Assembly: GCF_026625785.1 (NCBI RefSeq) | Contig: NZ_CP113063.1 | Location: forward strand, 372,001-436,000 | DNA: 64,000 nucleotides | Source of the DNA: Gordonia sp. SL306 | GTDB taxonomy: Bacteria; Actinomycetota; Actinomycetes; Mycobacteriales; Mycobacteriaceae | Reading direction: 5' to 3' | Shown: in pieces, positions 47,149 through 56,947 of the stretch | Layout of the letters: every line of letters starts with the position of its first letter | Numbering within the stretch: position 1 is the first letter of the stretch | Notes under the pieces: model-generated | What the model saw: the letters and a program-made list of their open reading frames with translations, nothing else | What the model was told of the DNA's origin: nothing | The model's database searches: none | Position numbers and translations under genes: made by a program

Positions 47149-47886
47149 ATGGTTCGTCGTAGAGTCCTTCTCGTCCTGGCGTTCGCGTTCTCCTTGTTGT
47201 TCGGCGCCGGCGCCGTCGCCCAGGCCGCGCCGGGCCCATTCGGGCCCTTGGACCTCGGATCGCTCGGCGGTCCGACGACCCAGGGTTGTTCGGTGGCCTC
47301 GTACGACGGAAACAGCCGATACGGGCCGCAGACCTTCTCGACTCAGCCGCCGACCGGTCAGCAGTTGGCCGGCTATCAGCGTTTCGGGTCGTTCACCGGC
47401 GAGGACGCCGCCACGAAGTTCGACACGAAATACTATGACGGCGACACGAAGTGGTGGACCTATCCACCGGAGCAGGGCTATGTCCTCGACCGCAACAAGC
47501 AGCCGATCAGACACAAGAAGATGCTGCAGGTCGGAACCCGGATGGACCGGTACGGCGGCGAAGGTGGCAACTTCCTGGCGGTCCCGGGCACGAAGTATGC
47601 GGCTCGTGCCCTCCCGCCATCGAATCTCTCCGGCCCGCAGGGGCAGGAACAGTACTGCAACTATCACGTGTACGAGGTGATCAAGACGTTCTCGGTGGAC
47701 ACCGGCCGGATCGCTCCCTGGTTCGCGCAGCGCGGCGGCGGCATCCAGTATCAGGTGGTGAGGTCCTACCTCGACGACCCGTCGTATCCGCAGTGCATCA
47801 GCTTCATCAACCAGGACGGCACCCTGAGCGTCGGATGGTTGAAATGTGCCGGCTATCTGCGGCAGTCGTTTCCCGCCGTGAGTTGA
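47149..47886 (+). CDS. Secreted TNT-domain protein, probable NAD+ glycohydrolase toxin
   Basis: The 245-residue precursor has a Sec signal peptide (RRRVLLVLAFAFSLLFGAGAV, cleavage near AQA). The C-terminal half is a TNT domain like the toxin part of M. tuberculosis CpnT: GYVLDRNKQPI, RMDRYGGEGGNFLAVPGTKYAARALPP, YHVYEVIKTFSV and APWFAQRGGGIQYQV. In CpnT a His and the Gly/Gln of GGGxQ are needed for NAD+ cleavage, and all have counterparts here. Four cysteines in the mature part could form disulfides. GGAGG precedes the ATG. The next gene overlaps by one base and is a likely immunity gene. Confidence 0.83.
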   Translation: MVRRRVLLVLAFAFSLLFGAGAVAQAAPGPFGPLDLGSLGGPTTQGCSVASYDGNSRYGPQTFSTQPPTGQQLAGYQRFGSFTGEDAATKFDTKYYDGDTKWWTYPPEQGYVLDRNKQPIRHKKMLQVGTRMDRYGGEGGNFLAVPGTKYAARALPPSNLSGPQGQEQYCNYHVYEVIKTFSVDTGRIAPWFAQRGGGIQYQVVRSYLDDPSYPQCISFINQDGTLSVGWLKCAGYLRQSFPAVS

Positions 47887-48344
47887 TGGTCGGGACGCCG
47901 GCCGATCGGGACGGATCGGATAATCTGCTCGACGGCGAGATGCGTGCGCGGATCGAGGATCTCGCGGTCCGGCTCGGTGCTCGTCCGGAAGACCTGCCGG
48001 TGCTCGGCTCGGTACGCGGTGAATCGACGCCCTACTGCGTACGCGGCCCCGACGGCTGGCATCTCACCGCCCGCGAGCGCGACCGCATCCTGTCCGACCG
48101 GAGCACGCCGGACCCCGACGAGTTCCTCCGCTGGGTGGCGGAGTCGATCTCCGAGCGTATGTCCTGGCGGCTGCACCCGCCGGGCTCGCCCGACTTCAGC
48201 CGCGCCTCGTGGCAGGCGCAGTACGAGATCCTGGCGTCAGTCGATCAGACGTGGGCCGACACCTGGCTCTCGACGATGCGATCCCGATTGATCGACGCAG
48301 GCGCGACTGCCGACGTCCTCGCGATGCTACCCACCCGGAGGTGA
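47886..48344 (+). CDS. Candidate immunity protein for the TNT toxin
   Basis: This cytosolic-looking protein of 152 residues has its ATG sharing one base with the toxin stop (TGATG), so the two are translationally coupled. It contains GWHLTARERDRILSDRSTPDPDEFLRWVAESISERMSW (in part) and WQAQYEILASVDQTWADTW. This pattern of ERx...TxDxDExLxWV followed by a W/Q-rich helix resembles Imm61/Imm63-type immunity proteins from polymorphic toxin loci. The similarity is from memory, and inhibition of the toxin is inferred from gene order. Confidence 0.62.
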   Translation: MVGTPADRDGSDNLLDGEMRARIEDLAVRLGARPEDLPVLGSVRGESTPYCVRGPDGWHLTARERDRILSDRSTPDPDEFLRWVAESISERMSWRLHPPGSPDFSRASWQAQYEILASVDQTWADTWLSTMRSRLIDAGATADVLAMLPTRR

Positions 48345-48369
48345 CCCTTCCCGGCATGGCACCGAATCG

Positions 48370-49881
48370 TCACTGACAGGCGGCGATCACAAGCTCTTTC
48401 ACCCGCGCCGGATCAGCCTGACCGCGGGTGGCCTTCATGACGTCGCCGACGATCTTGCCGGCCGCCTGAACCTTTCCGCCCCGGATCTTGTCGGCGATGT
48501 CGGGGTTCGCGGCCAGCGCCTCGTCGACCGCCTTCTGCAATGCCGAATCGTCGCGCACCACCTCGAGCCCTCGGTCGGCGACGATCTGCTCCGGCTCGCC
48601 TTCACCGTCGAGTACCGCCACCACGACCTGCTGGGCGAGCTTGTTGGTGAGCTTGCCCCCGTCGACCAGCCCGATCACGGTCGCGACCTGAGCAGGCGAG
48701 ATCGACAGCTCCGCGAGCTCGACGGACCGGGTGTTGGCCTGCTGCGCAAGGAAGGAGACCCACCAACCGCGGGCGGCCTCCGGACTTGCACCCGCCTCGA
48801 CGGTCTCGATGATCAGGTCCACCGCACCGACGTTGACGAGATCGCGCATCACCTCGTCGGAGACGCCCCACTCTTCCTGGATTCGCGCGCGCCGCACCCA
48901 GGGCATCTCCGGCAGCGTGGTCCCGAGCTCCTTGATCCACGACGGATCCGGTTGCACCGGCGGCAGATCGGGCTCGGGGAAGTAGCGGTAGTCCTCCGCG
49001 GTCTCCTTGCGCCGGCCCGCGGCGGTGGTGCCATCCTCCTCGTGGAAATGCCTTGTCTCCTGGATGATCTCACCACCGGCCTCGAGAATGGCCGCCTGGC
49101 GGCGCATCTCGTGACGCACGGCGATCTCGACACTCTTGAGCGAATTGACGTTCTTTGTCTCGGTGCGGGTACCGAACTGCGCGGCATCCTTACGCATCAG
49201 TGACACGTTGGCATCGCAGCGCATCGATCCCTGATCCATCCGGACATCGGAGACCCCGAGAGCCTTCAACAGGTCGCGCAGGGCCGTCACGTATGCACGG
49301 GCCACCTCCGGCGCGCGCTCCCCCGCACCGACGATGGGCTTGGTCACGATCTCCACCAGCGGGACGCCTGCACGGTTGTAATCCAACAACGAGTGACTGG
49401 CTCCCTGGATGCGGCCGGACCCGCCGACGTGCAACGACTTGCCGGTGTCCTCCTCCATGTGCGCACGTTCGATCTCGACGCGCCAGGGCGTTCCGTCCGG
49501 GAGCAACACCTCCAGGTACCCCTCGTAGGCGATCGGCTCGTCGTACTGGGAGATCTGGTAGTTCTTCGGCTGGTCGGGATAGAAGTAGTTCTTCCGCGCG
49601 AACACACTCGACGGCCGGATCGAGCAGTTGAGCGCGAGGCCGATCCGGATCGCCGACTCGATGGCCTTCAGGTTGGCCACCGGCAGTGCACCTGGCAGGC
49701 CGATGCACACCGGGCACACCTGGGTATTCGGGTCGGCACCGAACGTGGTCGGGCAGCCGCAGAACATCTTGGTCACGGTCCCGAGTTCCACGTGTACCTC
49801 GAGGCCCATGACCGGATCGAAATCCGCGATGACCTGGTCGTAGTCGAGCAGTTCAGTGGCAGCGGCAGTCATGGGGTCCAT
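48370..49881 (-). CDS. gatB: Aspartyl/glutamyl-tRNA amidotransferase subunit B
   Basis: The 503-residue GatB binds Glu-tRNA(Gln) and activates the glutamate for transamidation. Signatures are [49 protein letters not shown] and the C-terminal YqeY-like tail. ATG 49881 was chosen because GGAG lies seven bases upstream. gatA and gatC are 6 kb away on the same strand, separated by pfkA and accessory genes, much as in M. tuberculosis. Confidence 0.96.
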   Translation of the reverse strand: MDPMTAAATELLDYDQVIADFDPVMGLEVHVELGTVTKMFCGCPTTFGADPNTQVCPVCIGLPGALPVANLKAIESAIRIGLALNCSIRPSSVFARKNYFYPDQPKNYQISQYDEPIAYEGYLEVLLPDGTPWRVEIERAHMEEDTGKSLHVGGSGRIQGASHSLLDYNRAGVPLVEIVTKPIVGAGERAPEVARAYVTALRDLLKALGVSDVRMDQGSMRCDANVSLMRKDAAQFGTRTETKNVNSLKSVEIAVRHEMRRQAAILEAGGEIIQETRHFHEEDGTTAAGRRKETAEDYRYFPEPDLPPVQPDPSWIKELGTTLPEMPWVRRARIQEEWGVSDEVMRDLVNVGAVDLIIETVEAGASPEAARGWWVSFLAQQANTRSVELAELSISPAQVATVIGLVDGGKLTNKLAQQVVVAVLDGEGEPEQIVADRGLEVVRDDSALQKAVDEALAANPDIADKIRGGKVQAAGKIVGDVMKATRGQADPARVKELVIAACQ

Positions 49882-50017
49882 CTTATTGCTCCGCCCATCC
49901 CGCGACCGCATGGGTCGGCGAACTACACGCGAGAACCGGGGTCGAGGTCAGGGTCATCCCCGATGCCGCCAGGCCTTCACCTGCGTAGCGTCGGGAGTAT
50001 CAGAAAGGAACCCCCCG

Positions 50018-50275
50018 ATGACCACACCAGAACCAGCCACCACCCGATTGATGCGTTCCCGAGACGACTCCTGGCTCGGCGGAGTATGCGGGGGCATCGC
50101 CAAACGCTTCGGCTGGGACGCCACGCTCATCCGCGTCCTCTTCGTCGCCTCGATCCTGCTACCCGGACCGCAGGTGTTGCTGTACCTGGTGCTCTGGGTC
50201 GTCATCCCGCGTGAGCCCGTTGCGCAGCCGCCGGTCATGGCCTCGCCGATCACCTATCCGTCGTCGAGTCCGTAG
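50018..50275 (+). CDS. PspC-domain small membrane protein
   Basis: This 85-residue protein contains a PspC domain: RDDSWLGGVCGGIAKRFGWDATLIRVLF followed by the transmembrane segment LLPGPQVLLYLVLWVVIP. An AAAGGA site precedes ATG 50018. PspC proteins sense or respond to envelope stress in other bacteria. This short stand-alone form is common in actinobacteria and its role is unclear. Confidence 0.87.
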   Translation: MTTPEPATTRLMRSRDDSWLGGVCGGIAKRFGWDATLIRVLFVASILLPGPQVLLYLVLWVVIPREPVAQPPVMASPITYPSSSP

Positions 50276-50279
50276 ACCA

Positions 50280-51314
50280 TCACCCGAAGATGACGCGGAT
50301 CTCCTGATACTGGTCGGACGGCACCGACTTCTCGTTGGCGAGGGCATCGGCGAAGTCGACGTGCACGATGTCTGTGCCGCGCAACGCGACCATCTTGCCC
50401 CAGCCCTTGTCGGCGCAGAGGTCGGTGACCGCCATACCGAGTCTCGTGGCCAGCACCCGGTCGAACGCGGTGGGAACGCCGCCTCGCTGGATGTGGCCGA
50501 GCACCGTCGAGCGGGTCTCGATGCCGGTGCGTTCCTGGATGAGCGGGGCCAGCACCTCGCCGATGCCGCCGAGCCGCGGCCGATTGAAGCCGTCGAGTCC
50601 TTTGTCGGAGTAGGCCTGATCCATGTCGGGCAGCTTGAATCCCTCCGCGACCACGACCATCGGTGCACGTCCGCGATTCTTGACACTGGTCGCCCAGGCG
50701 CAGATCTGGTTGAGACTCTCCGGCTGCTCCGGGATCAGGATCGCGTGCGCACCACCCGCGATACCCGAGTAGAGGGCGATCCACCCGGCGTGGCGGCCCA
50801 TGACCTCCAAGACCATGCACCGTTTGTGCGAGTTGCCGGTCGTCCGGAGCCGGTCGATCGCCTCGGTGGCGATCTCCACCGCGGTGTTGAAGCCGAAGGT
50901 GTAGTCGGTGGCGTCGAGGTCGTTGTCGATCGTCTTGGGTACGCCGACGATGTTGATGCCGTCCTCGTAGAGTCTCTTCGACGCCGAAGCCGTGCCCTCG
51001 CCGCCGATCGCGATGACACCGTCGATTCCGAGGTTCTTCAGCACTTTCTTGATGGCCTCGGGGCCACCGTCGGGCTCCTGATACGGGCCGAAGCGACTGG
51101 TGCCCAGGATCGTTCCGCCCTCGTGCGAGAGACCGCGGACGCGGGTGCGGTCCAGCTCGATGATGTCGCCGTAGACGAGGCCATACCAGCCATCTTTGAA
51201 GCCGACGAACTCGTGGCCGTAGACGGTCTCACCCTTGAGTACTGCACCGCGGATCACCGCGTTCAGTCCAGGGCAGTCGCCGCCACTGGTGAGAATGCCG
51301 AACCTCTTGGCCAT
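50280..51314 (-). CDS. pfkA: ATP-dependent 6-phosphofructokinase
   Basis: The 344-residue enzyme commits fructose-6-phosphate to glycolysis. It has ILTSGGDCPGLNAVIRG at the ATP site, GGEGTASAS, the catalytic PKTIDNDLDATDYTFGF and MGRHAGWIAL. Gly (not Asp) in GGEGT is the residue associated with ATP rather than pyrophosphate use. It lies upstream of gatB and matches Rv3010c. Confidence 0.95.
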   Translation of the reverse strand: MAKRFGILTSGGDCPGLNAVIRGAVLKGETVYGHEFVGFKDGWYGLVYGDIIELDRTRVRGLSHEGGTILGTSRFGPYQEPDGGPEAIKKVLKNLGIDGVIAIGGEGTASASKRLYEDGINIVGVPKTIDNDLDATDYTFGFNTAVEIATEAIDRLRTTGNSHKRCMVLEVMGRHAGWIALYSGIAGGAHAILIPEQPESLNQICAWATSVKNRGRAPMVVVAEGFKLPDMDQAYSDKGLDGFNRPRLGGIGEVLAPLIQERTGIETRSTVLGHIQRGGVPTAFDRVLATRLGMAVTDLCADKGWGKMVALRGTDIVHVDFADALANEKSVPSDQYQEIRVIFG

Positions 51315-51431
51315 ACCCTGGGACCTCCATGCCGACCGACGTCATACGTACGCCACTCAATCTAGTGGGCGGGGCGATCATCTGCCGGACGTCGCACATC
51401 CCGGACGGCGCGCCGACCGAAGAGGGCGCCG

Positions 51432-52094
51432 CTACTTGAGCCCGTTCTCGTAGGCGAAGACGACGGCCTGCGCGCGATCGCGCAGGCCCAGCTTGCCGAG
51501 CACGCTGCTGACGTGTGTCTTCACGGTCTGCTCGGAGACGAACAGATCACCGGCGATCTCCGCGTTCGACTTGCCGTCCGAGACCAGGTCGAGCACCTCC
51601 CGCTCACGGGGCGTGAGATGTTCGACAGCGGCGTTCCGCGGTGCCCGTCCGCGCCGCGAGGTCACCTCGGCGATGAGTCGCCGGGTGATCGAGGGCGCCA
51701 ACAGGGCCTCGCCCGCGGCGACCACCCGAACTGCTCGGACCAGCTCGTCGGCAGGCGCGTCCTTGAGCATGAATCCCGACGCACCGATGCGCAGGGCCTC
51801 GAAGACATAGTCGTCGATGTCGAACGTGGTCAGCATGAGCACCCGGGTGGGGGTTCCGTCGCTGGGACGTGATGCCGAGCGCAGGATCTCCTCGGCGGCC
51901 CGCAGCCCGTCCTTGCGCGGCATCCGCACATCCATCAGGACCACATCCGGCCGCACCCGCGCACAGAGCTCGACTGCCTCGACCCCGTCCGCGGCGTCAC
52001 CGAGAACCGAGATGTCGGATTGCGCGGCGAGCAGGGCCGAGAACCCCTGACGCACCATCGCCTGATCGTCGACGACCACCACGGTGAGAGCCAC
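51432..52094 (-). CDS. NarL/FixJ-type response regulator
   Basis: The 220-residue regulator has a receiver domain with VVDDQAMVRQGF, the phosphorylatable Asp in VVLMDVRMPRKDG, and Lys in MLKDAP. A LuxR-type helix-turn-helix follows: LTPREREVLDLVSDGKSNAEIAGDLFVSEQTVKTHVSSVLGKLG (in part). It lies ten bases downstream of its histidine kinase. Such pairs in actinobacteria often answer envelope or antibiotic stress. The target genes are unknown. Confidence 0.92.
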   Translation of the reverse strand: MALTVVVVDDQAMVRQGFSALLAAQSDISVLGDAADGVEAVELCARVRPDVVLMDVRMPRKDGLRAAEEILRSASRPSDGTPTRVLMLTTFDIDDYVFEALRIGASGFMLKDAPADELVRAVRVVAAGEALLAPSITRRLIAEVTSRRGRAPRNAAVEHLTPREREVLDLVSDGKSNAEIAGDLFVSEQTVKTHVSSVLGKLGLRDRAQAVVFAYENGLK

Positions 52095-52104
52095 GAATCA
52101 GAGC

Positions 52105-53370
52105 CTATTCGCCCGCGCGCAACGTCGACGCGGCGACACCGACTGTGTGACCACCCCGTTCGGGGATCAGTGCGTGGACCACGAAGCCCCCGTCGTCGCA
52201 GGGCTCGGTGGTCAGTACTCCCCCTACCGCCGAGGCCCGCTCGATCATCCCGGGGATTCCGGTGCCGGGCCCCGCGATCCGGACGGGTTCCGATGTCGGG
52301 GCCGAATTGCGGACCTCGATCTCGGCGGTCCCGTCACCCGCAGGCGCGATCCGCACCTCGATCCGGGCGCCCGGCGCATGTCGGGTGGCGTTGGCGAGAC
52401 TCTCCTGCACGATCCGGTAGATGACCAGGCTCGAGGCATCACCGATGCCGTCGTGGTCGACCGAATCGGAGAGATCGACGACGGCCCCGGCCATCCTCGT
52501 CTGCATCACCAGTCCGTCGAGGTCACCGAGGCCGGGGTTGGGAGCCGACAGCACCTCCCCGTCGGTCCGCAGCACACCGAGCAGCTGACGGACCTCGTCG
52601 AGTGAGGCACGCGCGGACACTGCGATCGCCTCGAATTCCGCCGCCGCTTCGTCACTCACGTCGTCGAGTCGGTATCGCGCAGTCTGCGCCATCACGACCA
52701 CGACCGACATCCGGTGCGCCACAACATCATGAAGATCCCGGGCAATCCGGGTCCGCTCCTGCAGGATCGCCTTCTGGGATTCCACCAACTGGGTCTGCTC
52801 GGTGCTCTGAGCTAGTTGACGGCGCGAACGCGAGAGGAAACGCACCAGGGCCACCACCACCGCGAGGAAGGTCAGCCCGAACACCCACCCACCGCGCGCA
52901 CCGGGTGGCGCGGCGATCGCGAACACGATCGCGGTGCAGACCCAGACGACGGGCACCCACCGCAGCGCACAGCGAACATAGGCGAAGAACGTCAACACCA
53001 GCAGGGCGATCAGATGGGTCACCTGAATCGACCACGGCCAGCCGTTGACGGTGGGCACCACGATCCCGATCATCTGTGCCGAGACGACCGAGATCGCCCA
53101 GCCGATCAGTGGCGCCGACCACGCGAGCGCGACCGGGAAGGCTGCGAACGCCGCGACGACCGGCAGTGCATAGGTCGGCATCGAATGGGTCAGCGGCAGC
53201 GTCGGCCACGAAACCGAGTAGAGGACCACGGCCGTCGTCAGGAAGAACCAGTTGGCCCGCGACGCGAAGTAGCGGCGGACTGCCGGGTCCTGGACGGCCG
53301 GCAGACCTTGGATCTCGCGCACCGCCGCCGTCCCGGCCGTGCCGATCAACGACCTCGTTCGTCGGAACAT
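52105..53370 (-). CDS. Sensor histidine kinase, NarL-partner (HisKA_3) type
   Basis: This protein of about 421 residues has several N-terminal membrane helices (FFLTTAVVLYSVSWPTLPL, YALPVVAAFAAFPVALAW, VTHLIALLVLTFFAYV, VWVCTAIVFAIAAPP, VFGLTFLAVVVALVRFL). The HisKA_3 motif ERTRIARDLHDVVAHRMSVVVV carries the phosphorylated His, and the ATPase domain has ANATRHAPGARIEVRI and GTGIPGMIERA. ATG 53370 was chosen because GAGGT lies eight bases upstream. No periplasmic sensor domain is apparent. Confidence 0.9.
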   Translation of the reverse strand: MFRRTRSLIGTAGTAAVREIQGLPAVQDPAVRRYFASRANWFFLTTAVVLYSVSWPTLPLTHSMPTYALPVVAAFAAFPVALAWSAPLIGWAISVVSAQMIGIVVPTVNGWPWSIQVTHLIALLVLTFFAYVRCALRWVPVVWVCTAIVFAIAAPPGARGGWVFGLTFLAVVVALVRFLSRSRRQLAQSTEQTQLVESQKAILQERTRIARDLHDVVAHRMSVVVVMAQTARYRLDDVSDEAAAEFEAIAVSARASLDEVRQLLGVLRTDGEVLSAPNPGLGDLDGLVMQTRMAGAVVDLSDSVDHDGIGDASSLVIYRIVQESLANATRHAPGARIEVRIAPAGDGTAEIEVRNSAPTSEPVRIAGPGTGIPGMIERASAVGGVLTTEPCDDGGFVVHALIPERGGHTVGVAASTLRAGE

Positions 53371-53551
53371 TCTCATCACCTCGACTGTCCACGGTATGCG
53401 GGCACGACCTCGCACGTCCTCATACTCGAGAGGGATTCCGTTCTCCCCCGTCCGGAGCAGAGACTTCGACCCACTCCCGACCACGCGACGGTGACTTATT
53501 CACCGTTAAGGCCGATGTGGCATAGTGCCGTGGATTCGTAACTTCGACGCC

Positions 53552-54217
53552 ATGAGAAATCACAGAAACGACCGGCCCCGAGGGCGCCGGAGCTTGGTCA
53601 TCCTCATTCTCATCGCCGCAGCCACAACGATTCTCGGTCTCGGCTACGGTGCGTCCGATGCACGGTCATCGTCCGAGGCGGACATACCGGGCGCCGCCCC
53701 GACGGCCCTGCCGCCGACGCCAGGTGATCTGGCCACGCCGGCCGGCCGGATGGTGTGGGACCTCACATCCGGTCATCCCGATCGCGTCGCACGCGAGCTA
53801 CCACCGGAGTTCACTGCAGACCTCGGCTACCGGCCGCGGGTCGTCGCCGGTTATCCGGTCAATCCGAGCGGCGGCTGCTCCTCACCGGTGACATTGCCCC
53901 GGCGGTTCGAGGTCTTGTGCCGGTCCCACGACTTCGGTTACGACATACTGCGTTACGCCGCGGAGACCGGGCATCCCCTGGGCGGATGGGCGCGCGTGAA
54001 CCTGGACCGTCTACTCGTCGACCGGATGCACGCGTCGTGTACTTATCCGCTGTGTGACGCCGCCGCCACCGCGACGGAAGTGGCCCTCCGCCTCAATACC
54101 TGGCGGCAATACGACGGCCCCCCCACCGCTGTCGAGTCCGCGACGCAGATCGTGTCGTCCGGCGTCGGACGGGGATGGGCAGACCTCCTCGACCGACGAG
54201 CCGATACGCCGCAATGA
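53552..54217 (+). CDS. Secreted prokaryotic phospholipase A2-like protein
   Basis: This protein of 221 residues has an N-terminal signal or anchor (SLVILILIAAATTILGLGYGA). The exported domain has the catalytic His-Asp of bacterial and fungal PLA2 in CRSHDFGYDILRYA. Cysteines in GGCSSPV, EVLCRSH, ASCTYPLC could form disulfides. A CATAGT box and TTCACC hexamer lie upstream. It would hydrolyse the sn-2 ester of phospholipids outside the cell. The next gene overlaps by four bases. Confidence 0.8.
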   Translation: MRNHRNDRPRGRRSLVILILIAAATTILGLGYGASDARSSSEADIPGAAPTALPPTPGDLATPAGRMVWDLTSGHPDRVARELPPEFTADLGYRPRVVAGYPVNPSGGCSSPVTLPRRFEVLCRSHDFGYDILRYAAETGHPLGGWARVNLDRLLVDRMHASCTYPLCDAAATATEVALRLNTWRQYDGPPTAVESATQIVSSGVGRGWADLLDRRADTPQ

Positions 54218-55452
54218 GCGCCGCCGCACCCCCGTTCGGGCCGGTGCGGTACCCACGACGAGCCACCTTCACCCCACCCCACCCTGCCGTCTCGATCGCA
54301 GCGGCCCTGGGTGCGGTGATGGCGCTGTGGCCGTGTGGGCTCCCCCGATCCGGGATCGTCTCGGGCGCCCTCACCGCCCTGTGCGTGGGAATCGCAACGA
54401 CCGCAGCACTTGTCGCCACCCGGCGCCGCACCGCGAAACCGGCCCAGGCGGTCGCAGCCGTCGCCGGGGCAGCCGGTGCGCTGGCCTCGATGTCGCTGCT
54501 CAGTCTGTCGTGGCAGAACTCACTCCGCACGGATCTGGGCGCACCACAGGCCGGTGTGAGCTGGCTCGCCGCCTCGATCGTCCCTGCCGCACTGCTGTTC
54601 ACGGCGATCGTCTCGTTGCCACGGACCACCGCGATGATCGGTGCGACGGTGGTGGCGGTCGCCGCGGGATACCTTCCGGCAGCTCAGGCCGACGACGCGC
54701 CGTCCTCACCCCACACACCGGCCGGCGTGATCTACGGCCTCGACGACGGCACGTCGTTGACGAGTCGCAGCCGGGACCTCGCTACGCGATGGGTGGACGC
54801 GGGGGGCCTCGACCTCCGGGCCGTGGTGATCGCCGTGCCGACCGGCTCCGGGTGGATCGACGCCACCGCCGTCGCCGGCTATGAGGACCGATTTGCCGGG
54901 CATGTCGCGATTCTCGCCATCCAGTACGCCCAGATGCCGTCGTGGCGGGCGTTTGTCGGCGACCGCTCGGCGGCCGGACGCAGCGCGGTCGCTCTGCTCC
55001 ACGAGGTGATCGACCGCACCATGGACCGCCCGCCGGATCGACGACCACGCATCCATCTCTACGGACAGAGCCTCGGAGCCATCGGCGCGGAGGAGGCCAG
55101 GGTCTGGGCGGGCGACCACCGCCCCGGCGCGGTCGCCGAGACGCTGCTGGCGGGGGTCCCCGGAGACGCCGTCGGCGACGACCCGGGAGCGGGCGCGCGA
55201 CGGGTCGTCCTGGCCAACGCGTCCGACCCGATCCCGCGGTGGTCCCCATCGCTGATCTGGCGACCGGCGCGGCAACCGCAGGGCACGGTGGTCATCGGAC
55301 GATCCGTCCGCCACCCACCGTGGTTACCGGTTGTCGGCTTCCTGCAGACGAGTACAGATCTGCTCGGGTCGCTCGACGGCGCTCCGGGCGTCGGTCACCG
55401 ATACGGCCAGGAGCAGTCGTCGAGCATGTCCTCGACGACCGACGGCGGGTGA
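54214..55452 (+). CDS. Membrane alpha/beta-hydrolase family protein (PF10081 type)
   Basis: The 412-residue protein has four to five N-terminal membrane segments (residues about 25-160). A C-terminal serine-hydrolase-like domain with GVIYGLDDGTSLTSRSRDLATRW and the nucleophile elbow LYGQSLGAIGAEEAR follows. The layout matches actinobacterial proteins of the PF10081 alpha/beta-hydrolase family, which are exported membrane enzymes of unknown or lipid-related substrate. ATG overlaps the phospholipase stop as ATGA, so both proteins are made together. The 3' end is four bases from the gatA stop. Confidence 0.8.
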   Translation: MSAAAPPFGPVRYPRRATFTPPHPAVSIAAALGAVMALWPCGLPRSGIVSGALTALCVGIATTAALVATRRRTAKPAQAVAAVAGAAGALASMSLLSLSWQNSLRTDLGAPQAGVSWLAASIVPAALLFTAIVSLPRTTAMIGATVVAVAAGYLPAAQADDAPSSPHTPAGVIYGLDDGTSLTSRSRDLATRWVDAGGLDLRAVVIAVPTGSGWIDATAVAGYEDRFAGHVAILAIQYAQMPSWRAFVGDRSAAGRSAVALLHEVIDRTMDRPPDRRPRIHLYGQSLGAIGAEEARVWAGDHRPGAVAETLLAGVPGDAVGDDPGAGARRVVLANASDPIPRWSPSLIWRPARQPQGTVVIGRSVRHPPWLPVVGFLQTSTDLLGSLDGAPGVGHRYGQEQSSSMSSTTDGG

Positions 55453-55456
55453 CGGG

Positions 55457-56947
55457 TCAGCCGACGGGCCCGCGTGCAGCCTCGTAGGCAGCACCCACCC
55501 GGTAGAGGCGATCGTCGGCGAGTGCGGGGGCCATGATCTGCAGGCCGACCGGCATCCCGTCGTCGGCGGACAGTCCGGACGGCACCGACATCGCGCCGAT
55601 CCCTGCCAGGTTCACCGGCAGCGTGCAGAGATCGAACAGGTACATCGCCAGCGGATCGTCGACCTTCTCGCCCAGGTCGAACGCGGTCGTCGGGGTGGTC
55701 GGCGACACCAGGACGTCGACCTTCTCGAACGCGTCGGCGAAGTCCCGGGCGATCAGGGTCCGGACCTTCTGCGCCTGTCCGTAATACGCGTCGTAATAGC
55801 CCGACGACAGCGCGTAGGTGCCGATCATGATGCGGCGCTTGACCTCCGGCCCGAAACCCTGGTCGCGGGTCAACGCCATGACCTCTTCCGCGCTGTGCTT
55901 GCCGTCGTCGCCGACCCGGAGGCCATACCGCATGGCATCGAAACGCGCGAGGTTCGACGACACCTCCGACGGCAGGATCAGGTAGTACGCGCCCAACGCA
56001 TAGGTGAAGTGCGGGCACGACACCTCGACGACCTCGGCACCGCGGTCGGTGAGCACCTGGAGGGCCGCGCGGAACGAATCCAGTACGCCCGCTTGATAAC
56101 CCTCGCCCTGGAGTTCAGTGACCACACCGATCCGGACACCCGAAAGATCTTGCTGCGCACCGAACTCGGCTGCGGCAACCACATCGGGGACAGGCGCGTC
56201 GATCGAGGTGGAGTCACGCTTGTCGTGTCCGGCGATCACCGAGTGGAGCAGAGCCGTGTCGAGTACGGTGCGCCCGCACGGCCCGCCCTGGTCGAGCGAC
56301 GATGCGCACGCCACCAGGCCGTAGCGCGACACCGTGCCGTAGGTCGGCTTCACGCCGACCGTCGCGGTGACGGCGGCCGGCTGGCGGATCGATCCGCCGG
56401 TGTCGGTGCCGATGGCCAGCGGAGCCTGATACGACGCGAGCGCTGCCGCGCTGCCGCCGCCAGACCCTCCCGGGATCTTGTCGGTGTTCCACGGGTTGCG
56501 GGTCACCTGATACGCGGAGTTCTCGGTCGAGCTGCCCATCGCGAACTCGTCCATGTTGGTCTTGCCGAGGATCGGGATGCCTGCGGCGCGCAGCCGCTCG
56601 GTCACGGCCGCGTCATACGGCGGCACCCACCCTTCCAGGATCCTGGAGCCACAGGTGGTCGGCGCGTCGACCGTGGTGAACACGTCTTTCAGTGCGATCG
56701 GGACGCCGGCGAGCGGCGACGGCGCCTCACCCGACGCGATCGCGTCGTCCGCGGCCTTGGCCGCCACCAGCGCCTCGGCACCGCTGATGTGCAGGAAGGC
56801 ACCGAGCTGGTCGTCGATCTCGGCGATCCGGTCCAGGTGGGCCTGGGTGACCTCGACCGACGACACCTCGCGGCTGCCGATCTTCGCGGCGAGATCGGCG
56901 GCCGAGAGGCCGGTGATCTCCCCGGCGACCCGTGATGAATCGGTCAC
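55457..56947 (-). CDS. gatA: Aspartyl/glutamyl-tRNA amidotransferase subunit A
   Basis: This 496-residue amidase-signature protein releases ammonia from glutamine for GatB. The Ser-cis-Ser-Lys triad is visible as Lys in IALKDVF, Ser in [11 protein letters not shown] and Ser in [12 protein letters not shown]. It starts with a GTG overlapping the gatC stop as GTGA. Confidence 0.96.
   Translation of the reverse strand: MTDSSRVAGEITGLSAADLAAKIGSREVSSVEVTQAHLDRIAEIDDQLGAFLHISGAEALVAAKAADDAIASGEAPSPLAGVPIALKDVFTTVDAPTTCGSRILEGWVPPYDAAVTERLRAAGIPILGKTNMDEFAMGSSTENSAYQVTRNPWNTDKIPGGSGGGSAAALASYQAPLAIGTDTGGSIRQPAAVTATVGVKPTYGTVSRYGLVACASSLDQGGPCGRTVLDTALLHSVIAGHDKRDSTSIDAPVPDVVAAAEFGAQQDLSGVRIGVVTELQGEGYQAGVLDSFRAALQVLTDRGAEVVEVSCPHFTYALGAYYLILPSEVSSNLARFDAMRYGLRVGDDGKHSAEEVMALTRDQGFGPEVKRRIMIGTYALSSGYYDAYYGQAQKVRTLIARDFADAFEKVDVLVSPTTPTTAFDLGEKVDDPLAMYLFDLCTLPVNLAGIGAMSVPSGLSADDGMPVGLQIMAPALADDRLYRVGAAYEAARGPVG

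Noticed and set aside
52020..53541. Plus-strand open frames opposite the sensor kinase
   Set aside because: The kinase H-box and ATPase motifs on the minus strand are clear, and the opposite frames are arginine/proline-rich with no features.
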